Shown: positions 12,001 to 21,900, counted from the stretch's first letter. The stretch: DNA of 64,000 nucleotides from an uncultured Muribaculaceae bacterium (GCA_947627615.1 CANQWS010000003.1:62001-126000); one strand, 5' to 3'. Notes: a model not told the origin generated them from the sequence alone. Translations and numbers: made by a program.

Positions 12001-13765
12001 TGACAGCCTGAATGGCGAAATAGTAGGTGGTCATGGGCGCGAGGTTGGAGACTTCGCGACGTGCGGTCTCGCCTGACGAGAGAAATTTGGTGTCGACGGT
12101 CACCGTGCGTGCCTTGCCGATGTTTTCGGCGGTCAGCGGTTCGGTAGAGTAGTAGATCACGCAGTGGTCAACCACGTTGAACGAAGCTTCGGGAATGACC
12201 CATTCCACCACGATGTTGTCCTGTGCGGGAAGCAGAGAGAACTCGGTAACGGCGGAGGGAGCGGAGCCGGAAGCATCGAAATTCAGCGCTTTGGCCGCGT
12301 CGATGTAGCCTGTACCGTAGAGACCCTCTTTGCCGGGGTTGAAGGAATAGAGGTCGTTGACCGACGATTCGAGCTGCGAACGGAGCATGTCGGGGCTGAA
12401 CTTGGTGTCTTTGTAGTGCGACAGGAGAAGAGCCGCGATACCCGACACGTGAGGCGTGGCCATAGAGGTACCCTCGTTCCATCCGTAGGAGTTGTCAGGG
12501 AGAGTGGAGAGCACGCCCCATGCCTCGCCGAAGTCAAGGATACCGCCGGGAGCGGTGATGTCGACCCAGCTGCCGTAGTTGGAGTAGGGAGCCACGATTT
12601 TGTTGGGAATCATGGAGCCTACGCTCAGAACCTTGTCGTAGCATGCGGGATAGTAATCGCCTGTGGAGCCCATGTTACCGGCAGCGAAAATGCAGAGGCC
12701 GCCGTGTTCGTCAGTGAAGTAGTCAATGGCGTCAAGCACAGCCTGCTCGCAGTAGTCGGGAGCGTCCCAACCCCATGAGCACTGGGCTATGTGTGCGCCC
12801 ATTTCGGCCGCGTAGACAATGGCCTGGGCGAAATCGCCTTCGGAGGTGCCCTGACGCGAGTCGAACACCTGGCAAGAGAGCATTCTGATACCGGACTGGG
12901 GCGAGCCGTCACCGCCGGCCACACCGGCCACACCTATGCCGTTGTTGTTGACAGCGGCAACCGTACCGGCCACGTGAGTACCGTGGCTGTGGGGGTAGAT
13001 CTGTGACGAGTTGGTGCAGAAGTTGAAGCCGTAGATGTCATCGACATAGCCGTTGCCGTCGTCGTCGACGCCCGGCTGGCCGTTAAGCTCGGCCTCGTTG
13101 ATGTACATGTTGGCGGCGAGGTCCTCGTGGGTGTAATCGACACCGCCGTCAATGATGGCCACGAGCACTTCGGGCTTTCCGGTCTCGGTTTTCCATGCCT
13201 CGAAAAGGTTGATGTCGGCACCTGCGACGGCATTGTTGATGGAGCCGTCGTTGAAATAGTGCCACTGTGCGGGGAGACGGGGGTCGTTGAACGGCATTGC
13301 GGCCGAAGACCTCACGCCAGCCAGCTTTTCGGGGGCGAATGGAACGAATTTCTGAGAACCGACGATGACCGGAGTGCGGACCACTTCGGCTTTCTGAACG
13401 CCGATTGTCTGTTTGAGTACGCTCTGGGCCTGCTGCGGGGTAACTTCAGTGTCGAAAGTCACTTCGTACCACTGGTCAAGGCCATGGCGTGCACGCTTTT
13501 CTGCAAATTTAGGGTTTGGCGGGAAAAGCGGGCGCATTGTCAGACCACCGATTTTCTTGAGGGAGGCGTTGAGCGCCTTCACCGGTGTTGACAGAGTGCC
13601 AGCCTTCTTTACCGAGCGTGATTCAGCGCCCATAGTCGCAGCGACGGAGGGCTGGAGTTTCACGCGCACCTTTCCGGGGACGGTGCCCGCGGAGGCCGCC
13701 AATGCAGAAAGTCCGACGACAGCCATTATGGCTATCGCCAGTGTTTTACGTAAAAACTGTAGCAT
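6014..13765 (-). CDS. giant secreted S8 (subtilisin-like) serine peptidase with T9SS-type C-terminal sorting domain
   Basis: 2583 aa; signal peptide, catalytic VAIIDGGVDYTHEDL / HSHGTHVAGTVAAV / GTSMATPHVSGIAALLL; C-terminus LTVWPNPVVETLHV...GTYVLSVSTDGAAPASFVIIKK resembles Por-secretion tail. Confidence 0.92.
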   Translation of the reverse strand: MLQFLRKTLAIAIMAVVGLSALAASAGTVPGKVRVKLQPSVAATMGAESRSVKKAGTLSTPVKALNASLKKIGGLTMRPLFPPNPKFAEKRARHGLDQWYEVTFDTEVTPQQAQSVLKQTIGVQKAEVVRTPVIVGSQKFVPFAPEKLAGVRSSAAMPFNDPRLPAQWHYFNDGSINNAVAGADINLFEAWKTETGKPEVLVAIIDGGVDYTHEDLAANMYINEAELNGQPGVDDDGNGYVDDIYGFNFCTNSSQIYPHSHGTHVAGTVAAVNNNGIGVAGVAGGDGSPQSGIRMLSCQVFDSRQGTSEGDFAQAIVYAAEMGAHIAQCSWGWDAPDYCEQAVLDAIDYFTDEHGGLCIFAAGNMGSTGDYYPACYDKVLSVGSMIPNKIVAPYSNYGSWVDITAPGGILDFGEAWGVLSTLPDNSYGWNEGTSMATPHVSGIAALLLSHYKDTKFSPDMLRSQLESSVNDLYSFNPGKEGLYGTGYIDAAKALNFDASGSAPSAVTEFSLLPAQDNIVVEWVIPEASFNVVDHCVIYYSTEPLTAENIGKARTVTVDTKFLSSGETARREVSNLAPMTTYYFAIQAVSRQGVASEISEVKSASTNAGPKMTVDKQSLDITSGPATFNIGNEDEGLLKWAYKARTVSGPKASMFSTANNIVPFSGKLDGEKIKTFSVVRSDEYVADEYPKDLKYFDYFYARIGDVDTKLPNSMAQMFAVDAEKYPEGFNLTSLRVSGGGGEGAYFEIYAGGSAPMPANLVCSFTPQFFVYDWNIALPEQLYFAPGQIFWVCVHFPAQDNLYPLGLAEATTSANEATNALMSNDLGKTWTRLSDALKGSPYESVKNPTWAITARSLTPDWSTVLDIKPASGTLKQGETQEVTVAAGSQPLVNGDYKFNLRFETNESQANEIVIPVTLNVSGHAPEVKFGKVVDFGSLLVGQQKTLSLEVFNAGYGDFKGSQWGAGLYSDNISSTNENFQGPSDVSSGFPARSTTRFDVTFAPKQSGPQSGQIVFTDMDGRQFKVMVTGVAVDPAKITLNPASLDAGDLEVGAEAKELSFSIVNDGKFPLQYVMPKYSDETIEGASGGDVHKFGYVWTSNLNGSDAFAYDGNPELVDAVDISSQFSDQDWWSDRIDLGFKFPYYGKEYDHVYVTSYGAVAINPYDGNMGYPPVYPGHSYLAGGGWMTAFGSDVKIGPSSKIQYAKVDGKFVVKFINVLASVYGGEYTPISFHIALCSNGDIEMYYDDYDPSMVFNSGRNLYCGIDDPANSDPISVTSTDISNKEYTPEDEQTPEGERYRSFGSGTAVKFVAPAPNMITSIAPASGLIAPGESVTVTASVAASDDMNAGPTVTNLIINSNDIVNPTVLMPFNANITGDRKPVFAVDVEKVDFGSVFRTSEAKRNITVRNNGHAVMNVTSVTVENGKFRLASSEPFAIEAGRAKDITVILPTETEGEVSDIVHIVADAGSADVQLAGKVIGCPEAQLSYESLEIVTDAGNVIDKPLTVTNNGNEPLTYSIVTGEHVNYMPDYSKSTGVAYTSTARIDDKSVSDEWIDIETNGLGARNGLTYYLAHDYIEVELPFEFPFYGKKYTKMYVYNTGFVSFTKRNDDKIWPEPPAGFPNDNYFTNIIAPYWGLHSMDETKTAGIYHHENADRAVISFTEYGNSMNIGVDFQLVLRPDGTFRFVYRGSSNVTDPVIYSPFGLAGITDENGKNSIRLPDRYIQFNNAVEFSPVVQMSLPAGQSDVADIKVNANILGGEYASSITVTTNVPSNGKIEIPVSLTVNGTPEPVLPEEQLEIERAVGQQSTDVSDPMVQMGAMYSIYFDAANSGTAPYTISNIHYEGPMGEDYGWGAEPAFMLFYYGERIDDWTGETVKGWGQYPFESGMPVAVGTDAIRFALPMLPNETAYTPGEYPVKLTFDIEGLGEETQTREINFLFKVTPAPVAYTDDVQGIYIKAPAPDYKGERDVVVANYGEGVLKGTATIDLSGKTEEVGDGGGVAPLVSAAEAKAAKAALAQKVLETIGKPSVVPSDVSDEVSDIFDAPSKAEFDYLRALYHPHSEVSEAVYNYGSGKTYALFKAATEMVAPEDGFNLSHVYTIIHLGQAKNADYKVEIISGSDLDNGNVLASGVFHSGENHSPAASMTVVVPMDKSVFIPGGQTFNIVVTYPVGEEWPATMAAKQDKVTSDRYRAWTEGVSWFDVADMFQDQYGSLGWCTTALETVKGESWLTIDGDGTVLVDPSGETVIKLKVNAASAPLESGNKATLVLKLNDPQQPVMNIPVVLDNNGAPVIESDAANVLVAEGQRQSVQFTVTEPENEDFSVRLDDNGNLAVISAVTGAEAVKAEGDEDVWNVTGVTGPVNVTVDIAPDYGDNGVYTATLSAADKFGSESGHTVSYTVERTNRAPEALAVEPYVLQVGGSTEVLDFNTIFNEPDGEVMTYNIEIADPSVIEAFTSASSAIFVGKAVGETTAVVEATDESGATTANTLTFKVETPAAIDNITLASSLTVWPNPVVETLHVTCADDVAAVTLKLTAINGMTMMEMTEDNVAGQAHDIDVSTLVAGTYVLSVSTDGAAPASFVIIKK

Positions 13766-13967
13766 TGATTGGTAAGTAATTGGTGAGTAATAAAATTTGT
13801 GTCTTGATTGATGAAACTGTATGTGAATCAGTAAGATAGTTTGACGTGAAGAACGCTATGTGAAAATTTGCGTAGGAGCGGGACATGGGGCTTGCATCAG
13901 TCGGGGCGAGTCAGGCTTTCATGTCCACTTACAGAGGTTGAAGTTTGCTTTTAGAATTAATTTGGTG

Positions 13968-13997
13968 CAAAGATAGTTAAAATCGTGTTAAACCCAA
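13968..13997 (-). promoter_or_regulatory. Bacteroidetes-type promoter for the subtilase gene
   Basis: Minus strand: TTG (13995-13997), 19-nt spacer, TATCTTTG (13968-13975), matching the TTG-N19-21-TAnnTTTG consensus. Confidence 0.75.
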
Positions 13998-14029
13998 TAA
14001 AAATTCATCATTTTTACCGCATAAAAATT

Positions 14030-14064
14030 CAGACGCCGATTTGTCTGTGAAAAATCGGCGTCTG
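14030..14064 (-). terminator. terminator-like hairpin after the GH78 gene
   Basis: CAGACGCCGATTT ... AAATCGGCGTCTG, 13-bp perfect arms, just downstream (minus strand) of the GH78 stop. Confidence 0.7.
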
Positions 14065-14099
14065 TAGATTATAAGTGGGAGAGTGCAGGGGGAAAATGT

Positions 14100-16700
14100 T
14101 CAGAGGCGGAACTCTATGACGTGCTTTCCGGAATCGAGGGTGCGCTCGAGTCCGGGCAGGACGAGAGAGCCTGTGGAGCCGGCGGGAAGCTCGATTTTCA
14201 GCGTCACTTTGTCGCCCTTGCGCTTCCACGACGAGCGTACCGGGCCGCGGACGGAATTGTAGACGGCTTCGGCGCTTTCCAGACCCTCGGGGAAGTGCGG
14301 ACGCAGAATCACGTTGCGGAATCCGGGCTGCTCGGGGTCGTAGTTGATTCCGGCGAGGTCGTTGGTCATCCATGCGCTTATATCGCCCATGAACACGTGG
14401 TTGAGCGAGGCGTCGTGGAATTCGGGACCGAGTGTCCAAGTCTCGGGCAGAGTGGTGTAGCCGCGGTCAACGAGCCAGTAGCCCCACGATGGCGCGTCGG
14501 TGCGCGTGGCCATCAGGTAGGCGTCGTCGACATATCCGTAGCGGGTGAGCATGCGCAGCACGGTCTTGCTTCCGAGCAGACCGAAATCGAGGTGATGACC
14601 GTTGGCGGCGACCATATCGCGCAGACTGCGGGCCACATCCTGCCGCTTCTCTTCGGGGACAATTCCGGCGTAGAGGGCGAGGGCCTGGGCGGCCTGAGTG
14701 CCGTCGGCATACAGACCGGTCTCCGCATCGAAGAATGTTTCGTTGAGACTCTCGAGAAGCGAGGCCGCCTTCTTTTCGTAGGGTTCCGGGTCTTTTCCGA
14801 GAATCCGCGCGAAACCGGCCATGTAGCGGCAATCGAGATAGTAATAGAGCGAGGATGTGAAGTGGGTGGAAGTCTGGGCCTTGTAGGAGAGCCAGTCACC
14901 GATTCCGTTGGTGAGCATCCCTTTTTCGTTCTCCATACCCCGGCACCATTCGAAATAGCGCTCCATGGCGGGATAGAGCCGCTCGATGGCGCGGGAATCG
15001 CCGTAGTATCTGTAGAGGGCGTCGGGGATGATGAACATGGCGGCGTCCCATACCGGTCCGGGCCATTCGCCATAGCCCCAGCCGGACGAGGGTATGATTC
15101 CGGATATGTTGCCCGACGGGCGCTGATTGTCAATGAAATCGTTCATCCATTTCTCGTAGAAGGTGATTCCGTCGAAGTTCAGCAGCCCGAGGTCAACGGC
15201 CACGTGGGCGTCGGCCGTCCAGCCGTTTTTCTCGCGTTGCGGGCAGTCGGTGGGAATGCTGTGGAGGTTGCCGAGATAGCTCAGCATGGTGGCGGCGTGG
15301 ATTTTGTTCAGCAGCGGGTTGGACGAGCTGAAGCTGCCGACAGGAGCGAGGTCGGTGTGCATGAACAGGCCGGTCACATTGGAGTCCGACAGCTTCACGG
15401 GGCGGTCGGCGGTGATTTCCACATATCTGAACCCGTGGTAGGTGAAAGCGGGCGTGAATGACTCCACGGAACCGTTGCCGGCGAAGGTGAATTCATCGGT
15501 CTGGAACCGTTCGCCCGGTTTTTCGGGGCGATAGTAGACGTTGATGTTGTCCTGCAGAAGGCGTCCGTCGCGCAGGAGCTCGCCGTAGGAAACGGTCAGA
15601 TGCGTGTCCTTTTCGGCCCGGGCACTGACCGAGACCACACCGGCTATGTTGCGGCCCATGTCGAAGACAAACAGGGTGTCGCCCTCCGACGCCACGAGCT
15701 TCGGACGGATTTTCTCGACCGGACGGACGGCCGGCATGGCCTGGGCTTTGAGCAGGGGAGCGGGCGCTTTCACGGGGCGTGCTTTAGGCCAGCCGGAGTC
15801 ATCGAATCCGGGGAGCTGCCAGCCGGAGGGCATGAGGCGGTTGTCCACGCGGTCGCCGCTGTAGATATTATTGTAGGTGTAGGGGCCGGTGTGGGTGGTC
15901 CATGAGGCGTCAGTGGCGAGCAGCAGGCGGGGAGTGTCGTCGCCGGCCGGAATGCCGCGGAGTTCCATGATGAACGCGGGCCGGTTGCGCCAGCGGGCCT
16001 TCTCGAAATCCCACACAGCCTTGCTCTGGCAGTTGTAGAAACCGTTGCCGAGGACAGCCGTCACCACATTGGTGCCCTTGACGAGCAGCGGGGTGACGTC
16101 GTGGGTGGCGTAGAGGTTACGCTCGTCGTAGTGGGTGTAGCCGGGGTCAATGTGGCTGTCAGATACCCTGCGGCCGTTGATGAAAAGCTCGTAATAACCG
16201 GCGGCCGAGATGTAGACGCGGGCGTCCTTCACAGCCGAGGGGAGCCGGAATTCCTTGCGGAACATGGGCGCCGGTTCGAAATCGGCGCCGGCGCTGTCGG
16301 TGATCCAGACGGCGCGCCATCCGTCGAGAGTCATTTTCCCTGTCTCGAACGACGCCTCGGCCGAGCGGACGCGCTTGCCGGAGCCGTCGACCGCGGTCAC
16401 GTGCCAGAGGTATCTGTTGTGGGACTTCAGGGCGGTCTGCAGGACGATGCATCGCTCCGCGGCGCCGATATCGCCGGATTTCCATACGGGATTTCCGTAG
16501 CGGGCGTCGGTCACCTCCACAGTCTGGGACTTCAGCGGGCGGTCCGAGGCTATCTCCCATGTGAGGCGGGGCGCGGCAGCGTCGATTCCGATGGGCTCGG
16601 AGAGGTATTCACAACGCAGATTGACCACCTTGGTCCCCGCGAGGGAACCGAAGGCGGCCAATGCAGAAAGCGTGGAAATAAGTATTCTTGATTTTGTCAT
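14100..16700 (-). CDS. alpha-L-rhamnosidase (GH78)
   Basis: 866 aa; signal peptide; FINGRRVSDSHIDPGYTHYDER, DCPQREKNGWTADAHV, GDWLSYKAQT, WGYWLVDRGYTTLPETW motifs. Confidence 0.92.
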   Translation of the reverse strand: MTKSRILISTLSALAAFGSLAGTKVVNLRCEYLSEPIGIDAAAPRLTWEIASDRPLKSQTVEVTDARYGNPVWKSGDIGAAERCIVLQTALKSHNRYLWHVTAVDGSGKRVRSAEASFETGKMTLDGWRAVWITDSAGADFEPAPMFRKEFRLPSAVKDARVYISAAGYYELFINGRRVSDSHIDPGYTHYDERNLYATHDVTPLLVKGTNVVTAVLGNGFYNCQSKAVWDFEKARWRNRPAFIMELRGIPAGDDTPRLLLATDASWTTHTGPYTYNNIYSGDRVDNRLMPSGWQLPGFDDSGWPKARPVKAPAPLLKAQAMPAVRPVEKIRPKLVASEGDTLFVFDMGRNIAGVVSVSARAEKDTHLTVSYGELLRDGRLLQDNINVYYRPEKPGERFQTDEFTFAGNGSVESFTPAFTYHGFRYVEITADRPVKLSDSNVTGLFMHTDLAPVGSFSSSNPLLNKIHAATMLSYLGNLHSIPTDCPQREKNGWTADAHVAVDLGLLNFDGITFYEKWMNDFIDNQRPSGNISGIIPSSGWGYGEWPGPVWDAAMFIIPDALYRYYGDSRAIERLYPAMERYFEWCRGMENEKGMLTNGIGDWLSYKAQTSTHFTSSLYYYLDCRYMAGFARILGKDPEPYEKKAASLLESLNETFFDAETGLYADGTQAAQALALYAGIVPEEKRQDVARSLRDMVAANGHHLDFGLLGSKTVLRMLTRYGYVDDAYLMATRTDAPSWGYWLVDRGYTTLPETWTLGPEFHDASLNHVFMGDISAWMTNDLAGINYDPEQPGFRNVILRPHFPEGLESAEAVYNSVRGPVRSSWKRKGDKVTLKIELPAGSTGSLVLPGLERTLDSGKHVIEFRL

Positions 16701-18517
16701 TTGTCAAGCGATTTGGTCAGGCGGCGGTTGATGTCGCGCACGCGGTCTTCCTCCATCTTGACGAGCTTGCGGTCGTAGGTGAGGAATCCGTTGACCTCTT
16801 CCTCCACGTCGGTGGTCTGGGTGTAGACGGCACCGGTGAAACCGCGCTCCACGAGGCGGAGCAGCTGTTCGGCATATTTCACATATTCGTCGGTCACGGC
16901 TTTGGGCGATTCGAAGCGGATGTAGCCCCAGTTGCGGTCGGGGTCCCAGAGATGTCCCTTGACGGGGTAGCCGATTCCGCCGAACTCGCCGAGCACGTTG
17001 GCGCGCTGTGCGTCATAGAGATACATGTCGGGGCCGGGATAGTTGTGGAGGTCGAGGATGTCGCCCACGGTGTAGAAATTACCGCCCGATGCGGGGTTGA
17101 CGAGACGCGAGGGGTCGTAACTCATGGTCCATTCGGTTATTTCCTGGGTCTTGAACTGTCCCCATGCCTCGTTGAAGGGAACCCACACGGCCACACAGGG
17201 ATAGGAATATAGGTAGTCCATGATTTCCTTCCATTCCTTGCGGTAGATGGCCTCGCTTTCGGCGCTGCGGGTCTTTTCGGTGCCGTTGAAATAGTTGCGG
17301 TTCTGCCACTGCGGACCCTGGTCGCCGTTGGGCATGTCCTGCCATACGAGGATGCCGTTGCGGTCACACCATGTGTACCATGTGGCGGGCTCTACCTTCA
17401 CGTGCTTGCGTATCATGTTGAAACCGAGGTCTTTTGTCTTTTCGAGGTCATAGACCATGGCGTTGTAGGTGGGGGCGGTGTAGAGACCGTCGGGCCACCA
17501 GCCCTGGTCGAGGGGTCCGAACTGGAAGATGTCCTTGTTGTTGAGCTGCATTCTGACCACACCGTTCTTGTCGCGGGCCTTTGAAATCTTGCGCATGGCG
17601 GCGTAGCTCTTCACGCGGTCCACGACCTTGCCTTTGTCAGAGAGGGTGATTTCAAGGTCGTAGAGGAAGGGGTCGTCGGGACTCCAGAGGCGGAAACCCT
17701 CGGGCATGTCGATTTCCACGGGCATTCCGTTTACGCTCTTTCCTGTGGCGACAGTTTTGGTGCCGTCCATTACCTTTACAGTAGCGGAAAGGCCGGCCGA
17801 GGACTGTGCGGAGGGATTGACGGTGACGGTCAGTTTGCCCTTGTCTATGTCAGACAGCGTGCGGAGGGAGGCGATGTGCTTCTCAGCTACCGGCTCGAGC
17901 CATACGGTCTGCCAGATTCCGGTCACGGGGGTGTACCAGATGCCGCCGGGGCGGTTCACCTGCTTTCCGCGCGGCTGCGGTCCGCGGTCGGTGGGGTCCC
18001 ATACGCGCACCGTCAGTGTGTTATCGCCTTTAGGGGCGAGCGCTTCGGTGATGTCGAGCGAGAAGGGGGTGTAGCCGCCGGTGTGGGAGCCTACGAGGGC
18101 ACCGTTGACCCACACGTCGCATTTCCAGTCCACGGCGCCGAAATTGAGCATCACGTTCTTGCCTTTCCAGTCCTTGGGTACGGTGAACGAGCGGCGATAC
18201 CATATCTCATTGTCGTCGCCCACGCGCTTGCCTACGCCCGAGAGCGACGATTCGGGGCAGAAGGGCACGAGAATCTCTCCCTGCCACGTGGCGGGAGCCG
18301 GTTTGCCCACGGGGGTGATGGCATAGTCCCAGAGGCCGTTGAGGTTTTTCCAGGCCGTGCGTTCCATGATGGGGCGGGGATATTCGCCGCGGACATTGCC
18401 GAGGTCAATCGAGTCGGCCCATGCGGAGCGGATTTTGTCGCCGGCCGGGGAGTAGCTGTCGGCCGACGCGCAGAGGGCCGAGACTGCCAGAGCGGATAGA
18501 AGCAGAAATTTCTTCAT
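16697..18517 (-). CDS. glycoside hydrolase family 2 protein (beta-galactosidase/glucuronidase-like)
   Basis: 606 aa; signal peptide; WNLNGLWDYAITP-like start, RRSFTVP, VWVNGALVGSHTGGYTPFSLDIT, VWVPFNEAWGQ catalytic region, EFGG. Confidence 0.9.
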   Translation of the reverse strand: MKKFLLLSALAVSALCASADSYSPAGDKIRSAWADSIDLGNVRGEYPRPIMERTAWKNLNGLWDYAITPVGKPAPATWQGEILVPFCPESSLSGVGKRVGDDNEIWYRRSFTVPKDWKGKNVMLNFGAVDWKCDVWVNGALVGSHTGGYTPFSLDITEALAPKGDNTLTVRVWDPTDRGPQPRGKQVNRPGGIWYTPVTGIWQTVWLEPVAEKHIASLRTLSDIDKGKLTVTVNPSAQSSAGLSATVKVMDGTKTVATGKSVNGMPVEIDMPEGFRLWSPDDPFLYDLEITLSDKGKVVDRVKSYAAMRKISKARDKNGVVRMQLNNKDIFQFGPLDQGWWPDGLYTAPTYNAMVYDLEKTKDLGFNMIRKHVKVEPATWYTWCDRNGILVWQDMPNGDQGPQWQNRNYFNGTEKTRSAESEAIYRKEWKEIMDYLYSYPCVAVWVPFNEAWGQFKTQEITEWTMSYDPSRLVNPASGGNFYTVGDILDLHNYPGPDMYLYDAQRANVLGEFGGIGYPVKGHLWDPDRNWGYIRFESPKAVTDEYVKYAEQLLRLVERGFTGAVYTQTTDVEEEVNGFLTYDRKLVKMEEDRVRDINRRLTKSLDK

Positions 18518-18777
18518 GGGGTGATATGTTTTATTGATTGGTTGATGTGATTCGCGGGGCGGAGGGTGACGTCGCGGCCATTTTCAGCAGCGCCGGGTGG
18601 CGAGTCATTGCAAAGATAGACAAAGCGTCTGAAAAAGAATAAAAAAAGCCTGTCAAAAGAGTTTCAGGAGCGGATGTATACACATTTGTCACAAACGGAT
18701 ACATCGGGGCGATTCGGCGAAAGATGTTACAATCAAGTGAATTGTGTTAAATAATTTCTAGGGTAAAGGAATATGAT

Positions 18778-18785
18778 TATCTTTG
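18778..18785 (+). promoter_or_regulatory. candidate -7 element upstream of susC-like gene
   Basis: TATCTTTG matches TAnnTTTG; no good -33 TTG at 19-21 nt. Confidence 0.4.
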
Positions 18786-18939
18786 CGTGACCGTGAAAAT
18801 GTATAGGTTTCTGCCAAAATAATATGCAGAAGGCAGGAAGTCTATTGAAAATATATATATGGCAAATTTCATCACGCGGCCAAGAACATGGAAACACTAC
18901 TTTTGCCGCATCACTTTAATAAACCAATTAAATCTACCA

Positions 18940-21900
18940 ATGGCATTTAACAATTTAAAGAAAGCGAACATGCTAATGGCGGGATTAATGGCCACCACAC
19001 TGGCAGCCACACTCCCGATACCGACACATGCCGCACCGAATCCCACTCCGGTAGTATCGCAGCAGAATCAGATAACGGTCAGCGGAACCGTTACCGACGA
19101 AGCCGGCGAACCACTGGTAGGAGTCTCAGTAATCGCCAACGGGACGACCAACGGAGTATCGACAGACCTTGACGGAAAGTTCTCCCTCCGCTGCGCCTCC
19201 AACGCGAAAATCACAGTTACTTATGTGGGCTACATCAAGGCCGAGTACACCGCCTCGAAGATGCCCAAGACCATTGTCCTGAAAGAGGACAGCAAGCTGC
19301 TCGACGAAGTAGTGGTAATCGGTTACGGTACCACCACCCGCAAGGCAGCCGTAGGCGCCGTTGACCAGGTCAAGGGCGAGAAACTCGCCTCACGCCCGGT
19401 CCAGACCATGACCCAGGCCCTTCAGGGTGCCGCGCCTAACGTTATCATCCAGTCCAACTCGTTCGACCCCAACAACCAGGACACCCGCTTCAACATCCGC
19501 GGTGTGACCTCGACGACGAGCAGTGACCCTCTGTTTGTGATTGACGGTATAGTAGCCGACGCCGGCGCATTCAACCGTCTGAACCCCAATGATGTGGACA
19601 ATATCTCAGTGCTCAAGGACGCAGGCGCCGCAGCAATCTACGGTTCGCGTTCGGCAGCCGGTGTGATCCTCGTCACCACCAAGGCCGGTAAGAAAGACCA
19701 GCCTGCAAGCGTTACATTCAGCGCCACCGTGGGCTGGAACGACCCCTACTACCAGTACACGGCCGTTGACGGTTATCAGAACGCCCTTCTCTACAACCAG
19801 GCCCTGACCAACTCCGGCCGTGCCCCGAAATTCTCGCCCGCCGATATCCAGGACCTCTACAACCACCGCAGCGAAGAGCGCTGGGCCCTCGACGATATCA
19901 CCAAGACCGCACTGATGCAGAAATACAACGTGCAGGTTTCGGGCGGTACGTCGAAGACCACCTATATGTTCTCCTTAGGTTACTTCGACCAGGCAAGCAA
20001 CCTCGTGGGCAAGAACAACAAGGGCGTGCAGCGCTACAACATGCGCATGAACATAGGTACCGACATTGGCCGCCTGCATCTGGGCGCCATCATGTCGTTC
20101 ACCCGCAACGACTCCAAGATCTCCACCGCGAATCTCGGAAACTGCTACGCCAACTCCAAGCGTACACCTAAATATTATTACAACAACCTGACCGACGCCG
20201 AGGGCCGATACGTGGCCAACAGCACCGTGGCCGACCAGCACGCCCTTGCCGAGCTGAACTCCGACGGTTACAACAAATACCGCAACAATGACTGGCAGGG
20301 TAACCTCAATGCCGATTTCAAGATCATCGAGGGCCTGAAACTGCGCGGTGTAATCGGCGTGAACGTCCACAACGAACTCCGCTCCACCCGCGCCATTCCC
20401 TACGGCTTCTACAGCCCCGCGGGCGACTGGCAGGAAGTTTCGGCCAAGGACTACGGCGCAAGCAACTGGAACGCCGACGCCTACAGCATCAACACCCAGC
20501 TGCTCCTTGACTTCAACCGCACCTTCGGCCAGCACACCGTGAACGCCATGACCGGTTTCACCAACGAGTCCAACTCCTCGCAGTACAATGACATCTGGAA
20601 AGACTACGTGGACCCCGACCTCGGAACCGCAACCGACATGACACAGAGCGAGGTTGGCTACATCGGCGGCGGTACATTCCTCGACAACAACGGCCGCACA
20701 TCGCTTTCGTCATGGATAGGACGTGTGGGCTACAACTACGCCGAGAAGTACTTCGCCGAATTCACCTTCCGCTATGACGGCTCGTCGAAATTCCACAAGG
20801 ACTACCGCTGGGGTTTCTTCCCCTCGGTTTCACTGGCATGGCGCCCGACACAGGAGCAGTTCATGGACACCTACCGCGAGAACATAGGCGACCTGAAGCT
20901 GCGTCTCTCCTACGGTAAGCTGGGTAACCAGGCCGTGGGCAACTATGACCGCTTCACCACCTACTCGCTCAACTCACTGGGCTACGTGATCAACAACGGC
21001 GCCGTTTCATCGGCCGGATTCCAGCTCGGCAAGCCCGACCTGACATGGGAAAAGACCAAGACCTACAACGTTGGTGTCGACGCCACCTTCCTGAAAGGCG
21101 CCCTGTCGGTATCGTTCGACGCATTCTACAAGAAAACCACCGACATTCTCCAGACCCCGCTCTATCCGGGCCTGTTCGGAACAGCCGTGTCACGCGACAA
21201 TATCGGCGAGATGAGCAACCGCGGATGGGAACTCTCCGTACAGTACTTCCTGCGCACAGGTGAGTTCAACCACAATTTCAACTTCAACCTGGGCGACACA
21301 CAGAACAAGCTGCTCAAATTCGTGGGCCACGAATCGATAACCGGAGCCGACGAAGTATGGCGTCTGCGCCGCGAGGGTCTGCCCTACAACAGCTACTACG
21401 GCTACAACTGCATCGGCATCTTCCAGACCTACGAAGAGATAGAAAGCTCGGCCACACCTCCGGGCCTGAACATCCAGCCGGGTAACCTGAAATATCAGGA
21501 CGTCAACAACGACGGCATCATAGACCAGAACGACCGCGTGGTTCTCGGCAACCCGTTCCCGCGCTTCACGTTCGGTTTCACCTACGGCCTGCAGTGGCGC
21601 GGCTTTGACTTCTCGATGTTCTGGCAGGGAGTCGGCAAGCGCGCACAGCACATCCGCGGCGAGAATATCGAACCGTTCCACGCCGATTACTCGCAGACCA
21701 TGTACAAGCACCAGCTCGACTTCTGGACCCCGACCAACACCGACGCCGAATATCCGCGTCTGGCCGTCAACGGTTCCGATTCACAGAAAAACGACTGGGG
21801 CATGGGTAACTCGCGCCAGATTGTAAGCGGTGCCTACGCCCGTCTGAAAAACCTGTCGGTGGGCTACAGCCTCCCCGCATCGCTTCTCCACAAGATAGGC

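Noticed and set aside
14121-15461. 446-aa plus-strand ORF opposite GH78
   Set aside because: Antisense shadow of a clear GH78 gene.
18859-18939. N-terminal extension of the SusC ORF (MANFITRPRTWKHYF...)
   Set aside because: Not signal-peptide-like; MAFNNLKK at 18940 gives a better start with a plausible export signal.
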